Below are positions 1-6,107 of a DNA stretch of 10,736 bases, in pieces. The number at the start of each line of letters is the position of its first letter. Position 1 is the first letter of the stretch. Source of the DNA: Fimbriimonadaceae bacterium (lineage in GTDB: Bacteria > Armatimonadota > Fimbriimonadia > Fimbriimonadales > Fimbriimonadaceae); the NCBI GenBank assembly GCA_019454665.1, contig JACFNW010000038.1:1-10736 (forward strand), read 5' to 3'. Under the pieces are notes generated by a model. That model ran no database searches. It was not told the DNA's origin and was given only the letters and a program-made list of their open reading frames with translations. Made by a program: the position numbers and the translations under genes.

Positions 1-1444
1 ACAGGGTCCGGACTTCGACTTGTTTGCCGTTGACGAGCGTCACCGTGCCTCTCCAGTCGAGTGCCGGGTTCAAACCTTGTTGCTCGACCCGGTCGCCAAC
101 GTCGTCGCGTGTAATCGGGGCAAGGCTGTTCTTCTTGGCATCGAACACGACGAAGTCACCCAAGCGCTCGTACTGGTCCGGTTCCAAGTGCTGCTCCGAG
201 ATGCTCGGTCCATCGGGTTGCAGGCCTGGCTTGTAGTTTGGAAACACGTCGGCGGCGCGGAGGCGTCTCAGGTTGTCCTCTCGGATCAACAGCGGGAAGT
301 CAGTATGCCGGAGCAGGAACGCCTCGTCGTACTTCTTCTCGTCGATAAGAATCTTGGAGATGCCGAGGAACAACGCGGTATCGGTGGCTCCGGGCCGAAC
401 GGGCAGCCAATACGTTGCCTTTGTGGCCACCGGTCCATATTCAGGCGTGATGGCAACGATGGTTCCTCCGCGCTCGATCAGTTCGATGAAGAAGTGCGAC
501 TCCGTCATCTTGTTCTCAACCAGATTCTTGCCGACCTGAATGTGCAACTTGCTGTTGCGCAGGTCGTTCATGTCGCAGTCCGAAGACTGGAGTCCGTGAA
601 CGAACGGGAAGCCTGGTGATTGGTCGCCGTGCCAGGTGTAGTTGGACCACTTGCGTCCCCCCAATGCCGCCTTCTCGTCAACGCCGCGAACGTGGTGGTC
701 GAGGAGGGCCATCATGTTGCTGAAGCGGTACAGCCCGTACTTGCCGATGAAGCCAAGCACCCCCATGCCTCCACGGCATTTGATCGTTCTGGTTCCAGCT
801 CGGTGCATGGCCTCCAACATGGGCTCGGGATAGCCCTCCGAGGCGAGTTTGGCGTACCCCTCGTCACCGCTGTAGTGTGCTGCGATGGCGCTGAAGCCGG
901 CAGCCGCAAGACGGAACGCCTCGTCCCACTCGAGCTTGATGAAGGTGTCTTTGCCCCGAGACGTGAATCCGTACTTGTCGCGAAGCTCGGCGGTCAGATA
1001 AGGGAACCCATCGTCGGCCCATTGTTTCCAACCTCGGCGGACCATCGGGTACTTCAGACGGTAGGGACCGTATACGCGCCTGTGGATGGTGTACCCCTTG
1101 TTGCACCCTCGCGGATGCCAGTGAGCCGAAGCCGTGTTGCCATCGAGGTCGGCATATCGGGAGACGTCGTAGGCGGGCTCGATGCGCGTCACCACGCCGT
1201 TCCGCTCGACTCCGATCATGCGGCAGGCGTGCGTACAGTTCGGTGAACACACCCAACTGAACCGTCGGTCGTAGGCATATTGGTCCCGATAGTAATCCTC
1301 CCACCCGCGGTGGGGATAGAACGCGATCGGGTTCTCGATGCGTTTGTTGGCTCGAAGCCAGGAAAAGGCGAATTCGCCAACTAGACCAGTTCCAGCGGCT
1401 GCTCCAGCGGCGATCAAGAAATCTCGGCGGGTGACTTTGCTCAT
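1..1444 (-). CDS. NxrA/NarG-like periplasmic molybdopterin oxidoreductase, catalytic subunit (partial, N-terminal 481 codons)
   Basis: Catalytic subunit of the type II DMSO reductase family (Mo-bisPGD plus one [4Fe-4S] cluster, FS0), probably acting on nitrate/nitrite outside the cytoplasmic membrane. The ATG at 1444 opens a frame without stop to the window edge; the family is usually about 1,100-1,200 aa, so more than half is missing. Residues 5-11 are a twin-arginine motif (TRRDFLI) followed by a hydrophobic Ala/Gly stretch, so Tat export is likely. FS0 ligands appear as Cys66, Cys70, Cys74 and Cys114 (CSPNCTHAC, then HPRGCNKG). Asp274 in TWHGDQ aligns with the Mo-ligand Asp of NarG. The blocks VYGPYRLKYP, GWKQWADDGFP, GKNLVENKM and AITPEYGP match what I remember of NxrA from Nitrospira and anammox bacteria better than cytoplasmic NarG. 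The start overlaps the stop of the upstream regulator by 4 nt, with an AGGGGG run about 9 nt upstream as Shine-Dalgarno. Local GC is somewhat below that of the neighbours. Reaction direction, and alternative substrates (chlorate, selenate), cannot be decided. Confidence 0.88.
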   Translation of the reverse strand, partial: MSKVTRRDFLIAAGAAAGTGLVGEFAFSWLRANKRIENPIAFYPHRGWEDYYRDQYAYDRRFSWVCSPNCTHACRMIGVERNGVVTRIEPAYDVSRYADLDGNTASAHWHPRGCNKGYTIHRRVYGPYRLKYPMVRRGWKQWADDGFPYLTAELRDKYGFTSRGKDTFIKLEWDEAFRLAAAGFSAIAAHYSGDEGYAKLASEGYPEPMLEAMHRAGTRTIKCRGGMGVLGFIGKYGLYRFSNMMALLDHHVRGVDEKAALGGRKWSNYTWHGDQSPGFPFVHGLQSSDCDMNDLRNSKLHIQVGKNLVENKMTESHFFIELIERGGTIVAITPEYGPVATKATYWLPVRPGATDTALFLGISKILIDEKKYDEAFLLRHTDFPLLIREDNLRRLRAADVFPNYKPGLQPDGPSISEQHLEPDQYERLGDFVVFDAKKNSLAPITRDDVGDRVEQQGLNPALDWRGTVTLVNGKQVEVRTL

Positions 1445-1875
1445 CGTACAACCCCCTTTGCCGCCAAGCGAGCGTCGCGCGCGTGGTTTGCCTTGAGGCT
1501 CCGTAGCGTCGCAGACGTCATACAAGAGCGAAACGCCTGCTCGGCGTCCCGCAGCGCTCGGTGCATAGGGCACAGCTTGACTCGGTGACACGGATTGCCG
1601 AGCGGACAGCCCTCGGTCATGCGGATTGTTTCGACGGCGCTGGCGATCTCCCAGAGCGAGCGGTCGAGTGCGGCGGGATTGAGGGCATAGCCGCCTGTGC
1701 GTCCTGGCTTGGATGCGACGATTCCTGCGCGGGTGAGGTCACGCATCACCTTGGCGAGATAGTCCGCTGGCACCTGAGTGGCCTCGGCGATCTGCTTCAC
1801 TGACTGCGCCTCGCCCGGTCGTTCGGCCAGATGCGCGGCCGCCCGAAGGGCATACTCCATGGTCAACGAGAGCAC
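1441..1875 (-). CDS. Rrf2-family Fe-S transcriptional regulator (NsrR/IscR-type)
   Basis: DNA-binding regulator of 144 aa, normal length for Rrf2. I chose the GTG at 1875 because it restores the classic Rrf2 N-terminus (LSLTMEYALRA) and because a TATCAT box ends 7 nt upstream, giving a leaderless start; a longer in-frame extension to 2400 crosses the divergent mrp gene and is not credible. The winged helix-turn-helix occupies roughly residues 1-65 (SVKQIAEATQVPADYL recognition region, wing GRTGGYAL). Cys90, Cys96 and Cys102 are spaced C-X5-C-X5-C, the cluster-ligand pattern of NsrR and IscR. The stop codon overlaps the molybdoenzyme start (ATGA), so the two are probably co-translated. NsrR-type proteins sense nitric oxide through the cluster; with a nitrite/nitrate enzyme next door, NO or nitrogen-oxide sensing is the best inference, while general redox or Fe-S sensing remains possible. 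Confidence 0.9.
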   Translation of the reverse strand: MLSLTMEYALRAAAHLAERPGEAQSVKQIAEATQVPADYLAKVMRDLTRAGIVASKPGRTGGYALNPAALDRSLWEIASAVETIRMTEGCPLGNPCHRVKLCPMHRALRDAEQAFRSCMTSATLRSLKANHARDARLAAKGVVR

Positions 1876-1882
1876 GTTCCGA

Positions 1883-1888
1883 ATGATA
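1883..1888 (-). promoter_or_regulatory. -10 box of leaderless rrf2-nxrA promoter
   Basis: On the minus strand TATCAT is followed by 7 nt and then the GTG start at 1875. This spacing places the transcription start at or within a base of the start codon. The -35 position would fall inside the palindrome at 1895-1922, so a bound regulator would block polymerase. Inferred from pattern and from the same arrangement at four other genes in the window. Confidence 0.6.
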
Positions 1889-1894
1889 CTCAAA

Positions 1895-1922
1895 CACGGA
1901 TAAACATATCCAGATATCCGTG
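1895..1922. promoter_or_regulatory. Palindromic candidate operator for the Rrf2 regulator
   Basis: Perfect 8-bp inverted repeat CACGGATA (1895-1902) / TATCCGTG (1915-1922) separated by 12 bp. A third half-site, TATCC at 1907-1911, forms a nested dyad with GGATA at 1898-1902. It lies about 20-47 bp upstream of the predicted transcription start, over the expected -35 region. The placement fits autorepression by the adjacent Rrf2 protein. The sequence does not match an operator I can name, so the assignment is by position and symmetry only. Confidence 0.55.
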
Positions 1923-2001
1923 AAAATTTCTTGTAGAGATTTCTTGAGTCGCCGAAGGCCTTGACTGGCCCGTCAGACTCGGCCCGCGACGCGGCGTCTG
2001 G

Positions 2002-2007
2002 TACCTT
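2002..2007 (+). promoter_or_regulatory. Extended -10 box of leaderless mrp promoter
   Basis: TACCTT preceded by TGG (extended -10 form) and followed by 7 nt to the GTG at 2015. No Shine-Dalgarno-like sequence lies between, which favours leaderless initiation. Confidence 0.5.
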
Positions 2008-2014
2008 CTGAACC

Positions 2015-3076
2015 GTGCCCATCCTCGACGCCGACGCCGTCCTCGAAGCCCTTCGCGCCGTGCAAGACCCCGACCTGCACCGCGACATCGTCACGTTGGG
2101 GTTCGTCAAAGACATCCGCATCGTCGGCGGCGAGGTCTCGTTCCAAGTCGAGCTGACCACGCCCGCCTGCCCCGTGAAGGACCTGCTGAAGACCCAATGC
2201 GAGGTCGTCGTGGGCGCGTTGCCCGGGGTCGAACGGGTCGAGGTCGAAATGACGGCCCGCGTGCGCGGAGGCGAATCCAAGCCGGACGTCTCGCTGGCCG
2301 GAGTCCAACACGTCATCGCCATCGCCTCCGGCAAGGGCGGCGTGGGCAAGAGCACGGTCAGCTGCAACCTGGCCATCGCCTTGGCGCAGGCCGGGGCCAA
2401 AGTGGGCCTTCTGGATGCCGACGTCTACGGCCCGAGCATCCCGTTGATGATGGGCGCGCAGAACGAGCGCCCGATGACGCGCGGCGAGAAGATCGTGCCC
2501 ATCTACCGCTACGGCATCCACCTGATGTCGCTGGGGTTCCTTTTGGAAGAAGGCCAGGCCGTGTTGTGGCGGGGCCCCATGGTGGCGGGCACGGTGAAAC
2601 AGTTGCTGACCGACGTGGATTGGGGCGAACTGGACTACCTGATCGTGGACTTGCCCCCCGGAACGGGCGACGCGCCGATGTCGCTGGCGCAATTGGTCCC
2701 CTTGACCGGGGTTGTCATCGTCGCCACGCCCCACCACGTGGCCGCGAACATCGCAGGGAAGTCCGTGCAGTTGTTCCGCCGTCTGAACGCGCCCATCATC
2801 GGCGTGATCGAGAACATGGCCGAATTCGTATGCCCATCGTGCCAGACAGTCTCGCGCATCTTCGCCGGCCTTTCGGGCGAGGAACTGGCAGCGCGGTTCG
2901 ACGTACCGTTTCTGGGCTCGATTCCGCTGGACCCGGGGATCAGTCAAGCCTCGGACGACGGTGTGCCGCCGCTGGTGGCCGACCCCTTCCGCGCACCCTC
3001 CCAGTGCTTCCGCGACTTGGCGGGCAAGTTGGCGCAGCAGGCGAGCATCCGCGCGCTCGCGCAAGAAGCATCCTGA
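2015..3076 (+). CDS. apbC: Mrp/ApbC (Nbp35-type) iron-sulfur cluster carrier ATPase
   Basis: Cytoplasmic P-loop ATPase (353 aa) that carries and hands over [4Fe-4S] clusters to apo-proteins. Residues 1-85 form the MIP18/DUF59 domain with its conserved Cys52 (TPACPVKD); the ParA/MinD-like ATPase domain follows. The deviant Walker A GKGGVGKST is at 106-114, the DADVYGPS switch at 134-141, and the Walker B region ending VDLPPGTGD at 211-219. The CPSC pair at 273-276 is the cluster-binding CXXC. The GTG at 2015 is the first possible start after an in-frame TGA at 2009, and a TACCTT box sits 7 nt upstream. It is divergent from the Rrf2-molybdoenzyme operon with about 140 bp between. Both involve Fe-S proteins, but joint function is only a suggestion. 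It converges with the toxin gene, leaving 19 bp. All key residues look intact. Confidence 0.95.
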   Translation: MPILDADAVLEALRAVQDPDLHRDIVTLGFVKDIRIVGGEVSFQVELTTPACPVKDLLKTQCEVVVGALPGVERVEVEMTARVRGGESKPDVSLAGVQHVIAIASGKGGVGKSTVSCNLAIALAQAGAKVGLLDADVYGPSIPLMMGAQNERPMTRGEKIVPIYRYGIHLMSLGFLLEEGQAVLWRGPMVAGTVKQLLTDVDWGELDYLIVDLPPGTGDAPMSLAQLVPLTGVVIVATPHHVAANIAGKSVQLFRRLNAPIIGVIENMAEFVCPSCQTVSRIFAGLSGEELAARFDVPFLGSIPLDPGISQASDDGVPPLVADPFRAPSQCFRDLAGKLAQQASIRALAQEAS

Positions 3077-3095
3077 TCCGTACAGGACTCTAGAT

Positions 3096-3584
3096 TCAGA
3101 GGGTGTCGTCGCGAAGTCGCTTGGCCCGCTCGATGACTTGTTCGACCAGTTGTTCCGTCAAGTGGAAGGTCGTGTCGGCGAGTCGGCCGAGCGAGTCCTG
3201 GATTTCTGCAAGCCCGCTGGCATGGGCTTGGCAAAGGACGCCGAGTGTGCCGACGACCTGCACTTGCATGCCGCGTGCAATTGAGCGAGCCCGCTTGTCA
3301 TCGGCGAGGAGCAGTAGGTCGAGTTGCCGCGCCAGATCAATCGCGGCGCACTCTCCCTTGCCCAGGCCAGATATCTGGAGGTGCATCCCATCTGGAGCCA
3401 CAATTTGGAGCCCGGTCGGATGACCGAGGATCCACTCACGAACTCGGTCGGGGGTTCGGCGGTGCAAGAGTTCCTGCGCGACCGCATCGGGAATCAACAC
3501 ACACTCGAACAATCCGGTGATCAGGTCTTCGCAGCCGATTTGAACAAGGTAGTTGATCGGCCCTGTATCGGAGACGGCATTCAC
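3096..3584 (-). CDS. PIN-domain (DUF3368) toxin, VapC-like ribonuclease
   Basis: Probable toxin of a type II toxin-antitoxin pair: a 162-aa PIN-domain protein of the DUF3368 family, expected to be a Mg2+-dependent ribonuclease in the cytoplasm. It begins VSDTGPINYL with catalytic Asp6; further acidic candidates are Glu38 (AVAQELL), Glu78 (GKGECAAIDLA) and Asp95/Asp96 (LLADDKRAR). The block VGTLGVLCQAHASGL at 111-125 is the usual DUF3368 signature. The GTG start at 3584 overlaps the antitoxin stop as GTGA (3581-3584), so translation is probably coupled. The active site appears complete. The target RNA cannot be predicted. The downstream neighbour is the convergent mrp gene. Confidence 0.85.
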   Translation of the reverse strand: MNAVSDTGPINYLVQIGCEDLITGLFECVLIPDAVAQELLHRRTPDRVREWILGHPTGLQIVAPDGMHLQISGLGKGECAAIDLARQLDLLLLADDKRARSIARGMQVQVVGTLGVLCQAHASGLAEIQDSLGRLADTTFHLTEQLVEQVIERAKRLRDDTL

Positions 3585-3859
3585 CGCTTGGTTTGTGCCA
3601 GGTCGAGTGCCGTCAGGTCGCCTTCGAGATCGCTTGGAGGCAAATCGTAGGTAAGACCGCGAGCCCCAAAAAACACCTCCCGATCCGCGAAGTCCAGTCC
3701 GAGCAGTTCGCCGCCGAACCCGCGACTGACGATGCCCTGACGCACCGCCTCGACAACAAGGGCCTCGAAAGCAAGGCGAGGAATGTCCGCATCGGTGCGG
3801 TGACCTTCGAGTGCCGCTCGAAAGGCATCGGGGATTTCAAGCTGGATGACGCTCTTCAC
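3581..3859 (-). CDS. UPF0175-family-like antitoxin
   Basis: A 92-aa protein resembling UPF0175 antitoxins, which pair with DUF3368 PIN toxins. The N-terminus (SVIQLEIPDAFRAAL) is a short beta strand and helix of the kind used for dimer/DNA contact; the middle (AFEALVVEAVRQGIVSRG) looks like the small helical DNA-binding part; the C-terminal DLPPSDLEGDLTALD is typical of the family and is probably the toxin-binding tail. I keep the GTG start at 3859. No clear leaderless -10 or Shine-Dalgarno precedes it, so its expression signal is uncertain; the 77-bp gap to the divergent mlaD-like gene must hold both promoters. It likely neutralises the PIN protein and represses its own operon, by analogy with the family. 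Confidence 0.75.
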   Translation of the reverse strand: MKSVIQLEIPDAFRAALEGHRTDADIPRLAFEALVVEAVRQGIVSRGFGGELLGLDFADREVFFGARGLTYDLPPSDLEGDLTALDLAQTKR

Positions 3860-3901
3860 GGTGATTGTCCGAACACCTCTTAGACGCCAGCCAGCCGACC
3901 G

Positions 3902-3920
3902 AGGGAACGCATACGTCCCT
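3902..3920. repeat. Short inverted repeat upstream of the mlaD-like promoter
   Basis: AGGGA (3902-3906) and TCCCT (3916-3920) form perfect 5-bp arms, extendable by CG/CG with a one-base bulge. It ends 4 nt before the TACAAT box. It might be an operator for the toxin-antitoxin pair or for the MCE gene, but arms this short arise by chance. Confidence 0.25.
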
Positions 3921-3924
3921 GCCG

Positions 3925-3930
3925 TACAAT
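3925..3930 (+). promoter_or_regulatory. -10 box of leaderless mlaD-like promoter
   Basis: TACAAT followed by 6 nt and then the ATG at 3937; no Shine-Dalgarno fits in between. It supports this ATG over an upstream in-frame TTG at 3865. Confidence 0.6.
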
Positions 3931-3936
3931 GGTCGT

Positions 3937-5328
3937 ATGTCGAATGCCATCCGCGTCGGGACGTTCGTCGTCGTGTTCTTGGCGTTGCTCATGGGCGCGT
4001 TCGTGGCGCTGGGCCGAAACCCGCTCGGGCCCAAGCCGCTCGCTTACTACGCCGTGTTCGCCGATGCAGGCGGCGTGGTCTCGGGAACGGCCGTCCAGAT
4101 GGCCGGCGTCAAGATCGGGCAGGTCGAGCGGGTGGAACTGGTCGGGCCGAATCAGGCCCGGCTGCACCTCGCCATCGAGCCAGGGATTCAGATACCGGCG
4201 GGTAGCGAAGCCCTGATCGCCACGTCGCTCATCGGCTTTGGCGAGAACCCGGTTCAGATCGTCGCGCCCCAAGGAGCCACCGCCTTCCTTGCCGCGGGCG
4301 ATACGATCCAAGGCAAGAAGGGCAAGGCCCTCGACAACCTCCTGCCCGGTGCCGACGAAACCCTGAAAGAGCTGAACATGACCCTCGCCGCCGCCCGCGG
4401 CCTCATGGAAGACAAGGCGCTAAAGGGCCAGATCGAGGAGTTGCTGGCGACATCCACGGCCACGCTCGCGCGTTTCGAGAAGCTCGCGGCCAACTTCGAC
4501 GGGCTTGTGACCGAGAATCGAGGCTCCATCAAAACCGCCATGGCCTCGGCGAACAGCGCCATGGCCGAGATCAACCGAGGCACGCAGATGCTGACCGCAC
4601 TCCTCGCCGACCCCAAGTGGCAGGATCAGGCCAGGGCCATGCTCGCCCAACTCAACGCCACGGGCAAGAAGGCCGAGGACCTCATTCTGAGCTTGGACGC
4701 GTTTGTGAACGACCCCGAACTGCGCGAACCGCTCCGCCGCACCATGGCGAACGTCGAGACGATCACCCAGACGGGAACGCGCGCCGCGGCCAACGCCGAG
4801 GAGATGACGGCGAACGGCGTCGTGCTCAGCCAGAAGGCCATCGAACTCGCCGACAACGCCAACGCCATCGCCGAGGAGGCCAAACTCGTCGTCAAGAAGA
4901 TTCAAGACTTCTTCGAGAAGGTGCCCTCGGGGGTCAAGATCGAGCCCCAGTACCAGATGGACTTGGCGCGCGAGACCCACCCCAACTACTGGCGGACCGA
5001 CTTCAGCGTGAAGGTGCCGGTCCGCGATGTGAACATCCACGCGGGCATTTTCGACGCGTTCGAGTCCAACAAGCTCAACCTGCAGATCGGAAAAGACGCG
5101 ACGTGGGGCGAATGGCGGTATGGAATCTTTGCCAGCAAGCCCGGGATCGGGGTAGACTATCGGCTCGCGCCGACGACCTCGTTGCGCGGGGATTTGTTCG
5201 ACATCAACAACCCGCGCCTCGATCTGCGTCTGCGTCACGAGTTTGGACGCGAATACGTGGGCTGGCTCGGCGTCAACCGGATCTTCAACGACAATGCGGT
5301 GACGCTGGGCATCGGCGTGCGTCGCTAG
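3937..5328 (+). CDS. MCE-domain (MlaD-like) lipid-transport protein with beta-rich C-terminal domain
   Basis: Single-pass membrane protein (463 aa) with an MCE domain, the module that forms hexameric rings in lipid transport between membranes (Mla/Mce systems). Residues 7-26 are one transmembrane segment near the N-terminus; the MCE domain spans roughly 36-125 (VFADAGGVVSGTAVQMAGVKIGQV; IGFGENPVQIV). Residues 130-325 are long Ala/Glu-rich helical or coiled-coil sequence. From about 330 to 463 the character changes to some eight alternating, amphipathic beta-like strands with aromatic residues, ending LGIGVRR. The start at 3937 is chosen because the transmembrane segment follows directly and a TACAAT box lies 6 nt upstream. 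No MlaE permease, MlaF ATPase or other mla partner is in the window. bL9 follows after 12 bp on the same strand. The C-terminal domain is unusual; see findings. Confidence 0.85.
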   Translation: MSNAIRVGTFVVVFLALLMGAFVALGRNPLGPKPLAYYAVFADAGGVVSGTAVQMAGVKIGQVERVELVGPNQARLHLAIEPGIQIPAGSEALIATSLIGFGENPVQIVAPQGATAFLAAGDTIQGKKGKALDNLLPGADETLKELNMTLAAARGLMEDKALKGQIEELLATSTATLARFEKLAANFDGLVTENRGSIKTAMASANSAMAEINRGTQMLTALLADPKWQDQARAMLAQLNATGKKAEDLILSLDAFVNDPELREPLRRTMANVETITQTGTRAAANAEEMTANGVVLSQKAIELADNANAIAEEAKLVVKKIQDFFEKVPSGVKIEPQYQMDLARETHPNYWRTDFSVKVPVRDVNIHAGIFDAFESNKLNLQIGKDATWGEWRYGIFASKPGIGVDYRLAPTTSLRGDLFDINNPRLDLRLRHEFGREYVGWLGVNRIFNDNAVTLGIGVRR

Positions 5329-5340
5329 GAAGCACGAACA

Positions 5341-5808
5341 ATGAAAGTGATTTTGAATCAGACGGTGCCGAAGGTCGGCAAAGAGGGTCAGGTGGTCACC
5401 GTGGCCGATGGCTTCGCGCGCAACTACCTCTTCCCGCGCCGCCTGGCCATCGTGGCGACCAAGGCGCAGGTTCAAGCGCTCGAGCGCCGACAGGCCCGAG
5501 TCCAGGCCAAGGTCGCCGAGCAGAAGTCCTCGGCGGACTCCCTCAAGGCCGAACTGGAAGGCAAGTCCGTACGCATCGCCGCCAAGGTCGGCGCCGATGG
5601 CGGCCGCCTCTTTGGTGCGGTGACGGCGAGCGACGTCGCCGAGGCCATCAAGGCGCAACTCGGTCACGACGTGGATCGCCGCAAGGTGGCCCTCGTCGAG
5701 CCCATCAAGCGCCTGGGCGACCACCAGGTCTTGGTTGACCTGCACCGCGACGTGGACGTTCACCTGACCGTGACGGTCTTCGACAGCGAAGCCCCGGCGA
5801 CAGAATAA
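5341..5808 (+). CDS. rplI: 50S ribosomal protein bL9
   Basis: Structural protein of the large ribosomal subunit that binds 23S rRNA near the L1 stalk base. The 155 aa match the usual length (about 149). The N-terminal rRNA-binding domain carries the family signature (KVGKEGQVVTVADGFARNYL, PRRLAIVAT), followed by the long connecting helix rich in Lys/Glu/Ala (about 42-75) and the C-terminal domain. The ATG at 5341 is preceded at 8 nt by AGGAAG (5327-5332), which overlaps the stop codon of the MCE gene, so the two genes are likely co-transcribed. The common neighbours rpsF, ssb and rpsR are absent here. It converges with the lipoprotein gene with only 3 bp between. Confidence 0.97.
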   Translation: MKVILNQTVPKVGKEGQVVTVADGFARNYLFPRRLAIVATKAQVQALERRQARVQAKVAEQKSSADSLKAELEGKSVRIAAKVGADGGRLFGAVTASDVAEAIKAQLGHDVDRRKVALVEPIKRLGDHQVLVDLHRDVDVHLTVTVFDSEAPATE

Positions 5809-5811
5809 GCC

Positions 5812-6090
5812 CTAATCACCTTCGATGTCGGGCGCTGGCGGCGGCGATTGGCTCAGCCCCCGCGCCCGATCTTTCAGCGTCTGGCCCACAGCCGAACCTC
5901 CACCCCGAAGGCTCTCGGTGCCCGTGACCGGCGCAACGCCGCCCAAACCGGGCGAATGAACCTGAACGCCCGAGCCGGAACCGCCCTGAGCGGCCGGTTC
6001 GCTGACTGGTTTCTCAGCAACCGGAGGCTCGCTGGCGGGACGGCATCCCAAGCCCAAGGCAAGCAACGCGAGGATCGTCCATCGGTGCAT
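5812..6090 (-). CDS. Small proline/glycine-rich lipoprotein
   Basis: Predicted 92-aa lipoprotein of unknown function. A charged start (MHRW), hydrophobic segment and lipobox LGLGC give Cys16 as the lipidated residue after signal peptidase II cleavage. The mature part is low complexity, rich in Pro, Glu, Gly and Ser, with no recognisable domain, and is probably disordered in the periplasm or on the envelope surface. The ATG at 6090 lies 17 nt after the flippase stop on the same strand, so it may be the second gene of that operon; a TAAAAA hexamer 6 nt before the ATG could alternatively be a weak leaderless promoter. No family recognised. Confidence 0.6.
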   Translation of the reverse strand: MHRWTILALLALGLGCRPASEPPVAEKPVSEPAAQGGSGSGVQVHSPGLGGVAPVTGTESLRGGGSAVGQTLKDRARGLSQSPPPAPDIEGD

Positions 6091-6107
6091 GTCGGGTTTT
6101 TACCCCG

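Noticed and set aside
20..1246. Two long plus-strand open frames (20-619 and 620-1246)
   Set aside because: They lie antisense to the molybdoenzyme, whose minus-strand translation carries Tat, FS0 and Mo-site motifs; they show no family features.
1876..2400. Upstream extension of the Rrf2 frame to 2400
   Set aside because: It would cross the divergent mrp gene; the Rrf2 N-terminus and a leaderless -10 both place the start at 1875.
1973..3064. Long minus-strand frame opposite mrp
   Set aside because: High-GC antisense shadow rich in His/Arg/Asp with no motif; mrp on the plus strand is unambiguous.
3865..3936. Longer mlaD-like start at the TTG at 3865
   Set aside because: Adds 24 residues before the transmembrane segment, overlaps the promoter region, and ignores the TACAAT box placed for the ATG at 3937.
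4420..5763. 447-codon minus-strand frame opposite the MCE and bL9 genes
   Set aside because: Spans two clear plus-strand genes and has shadow-like composition.
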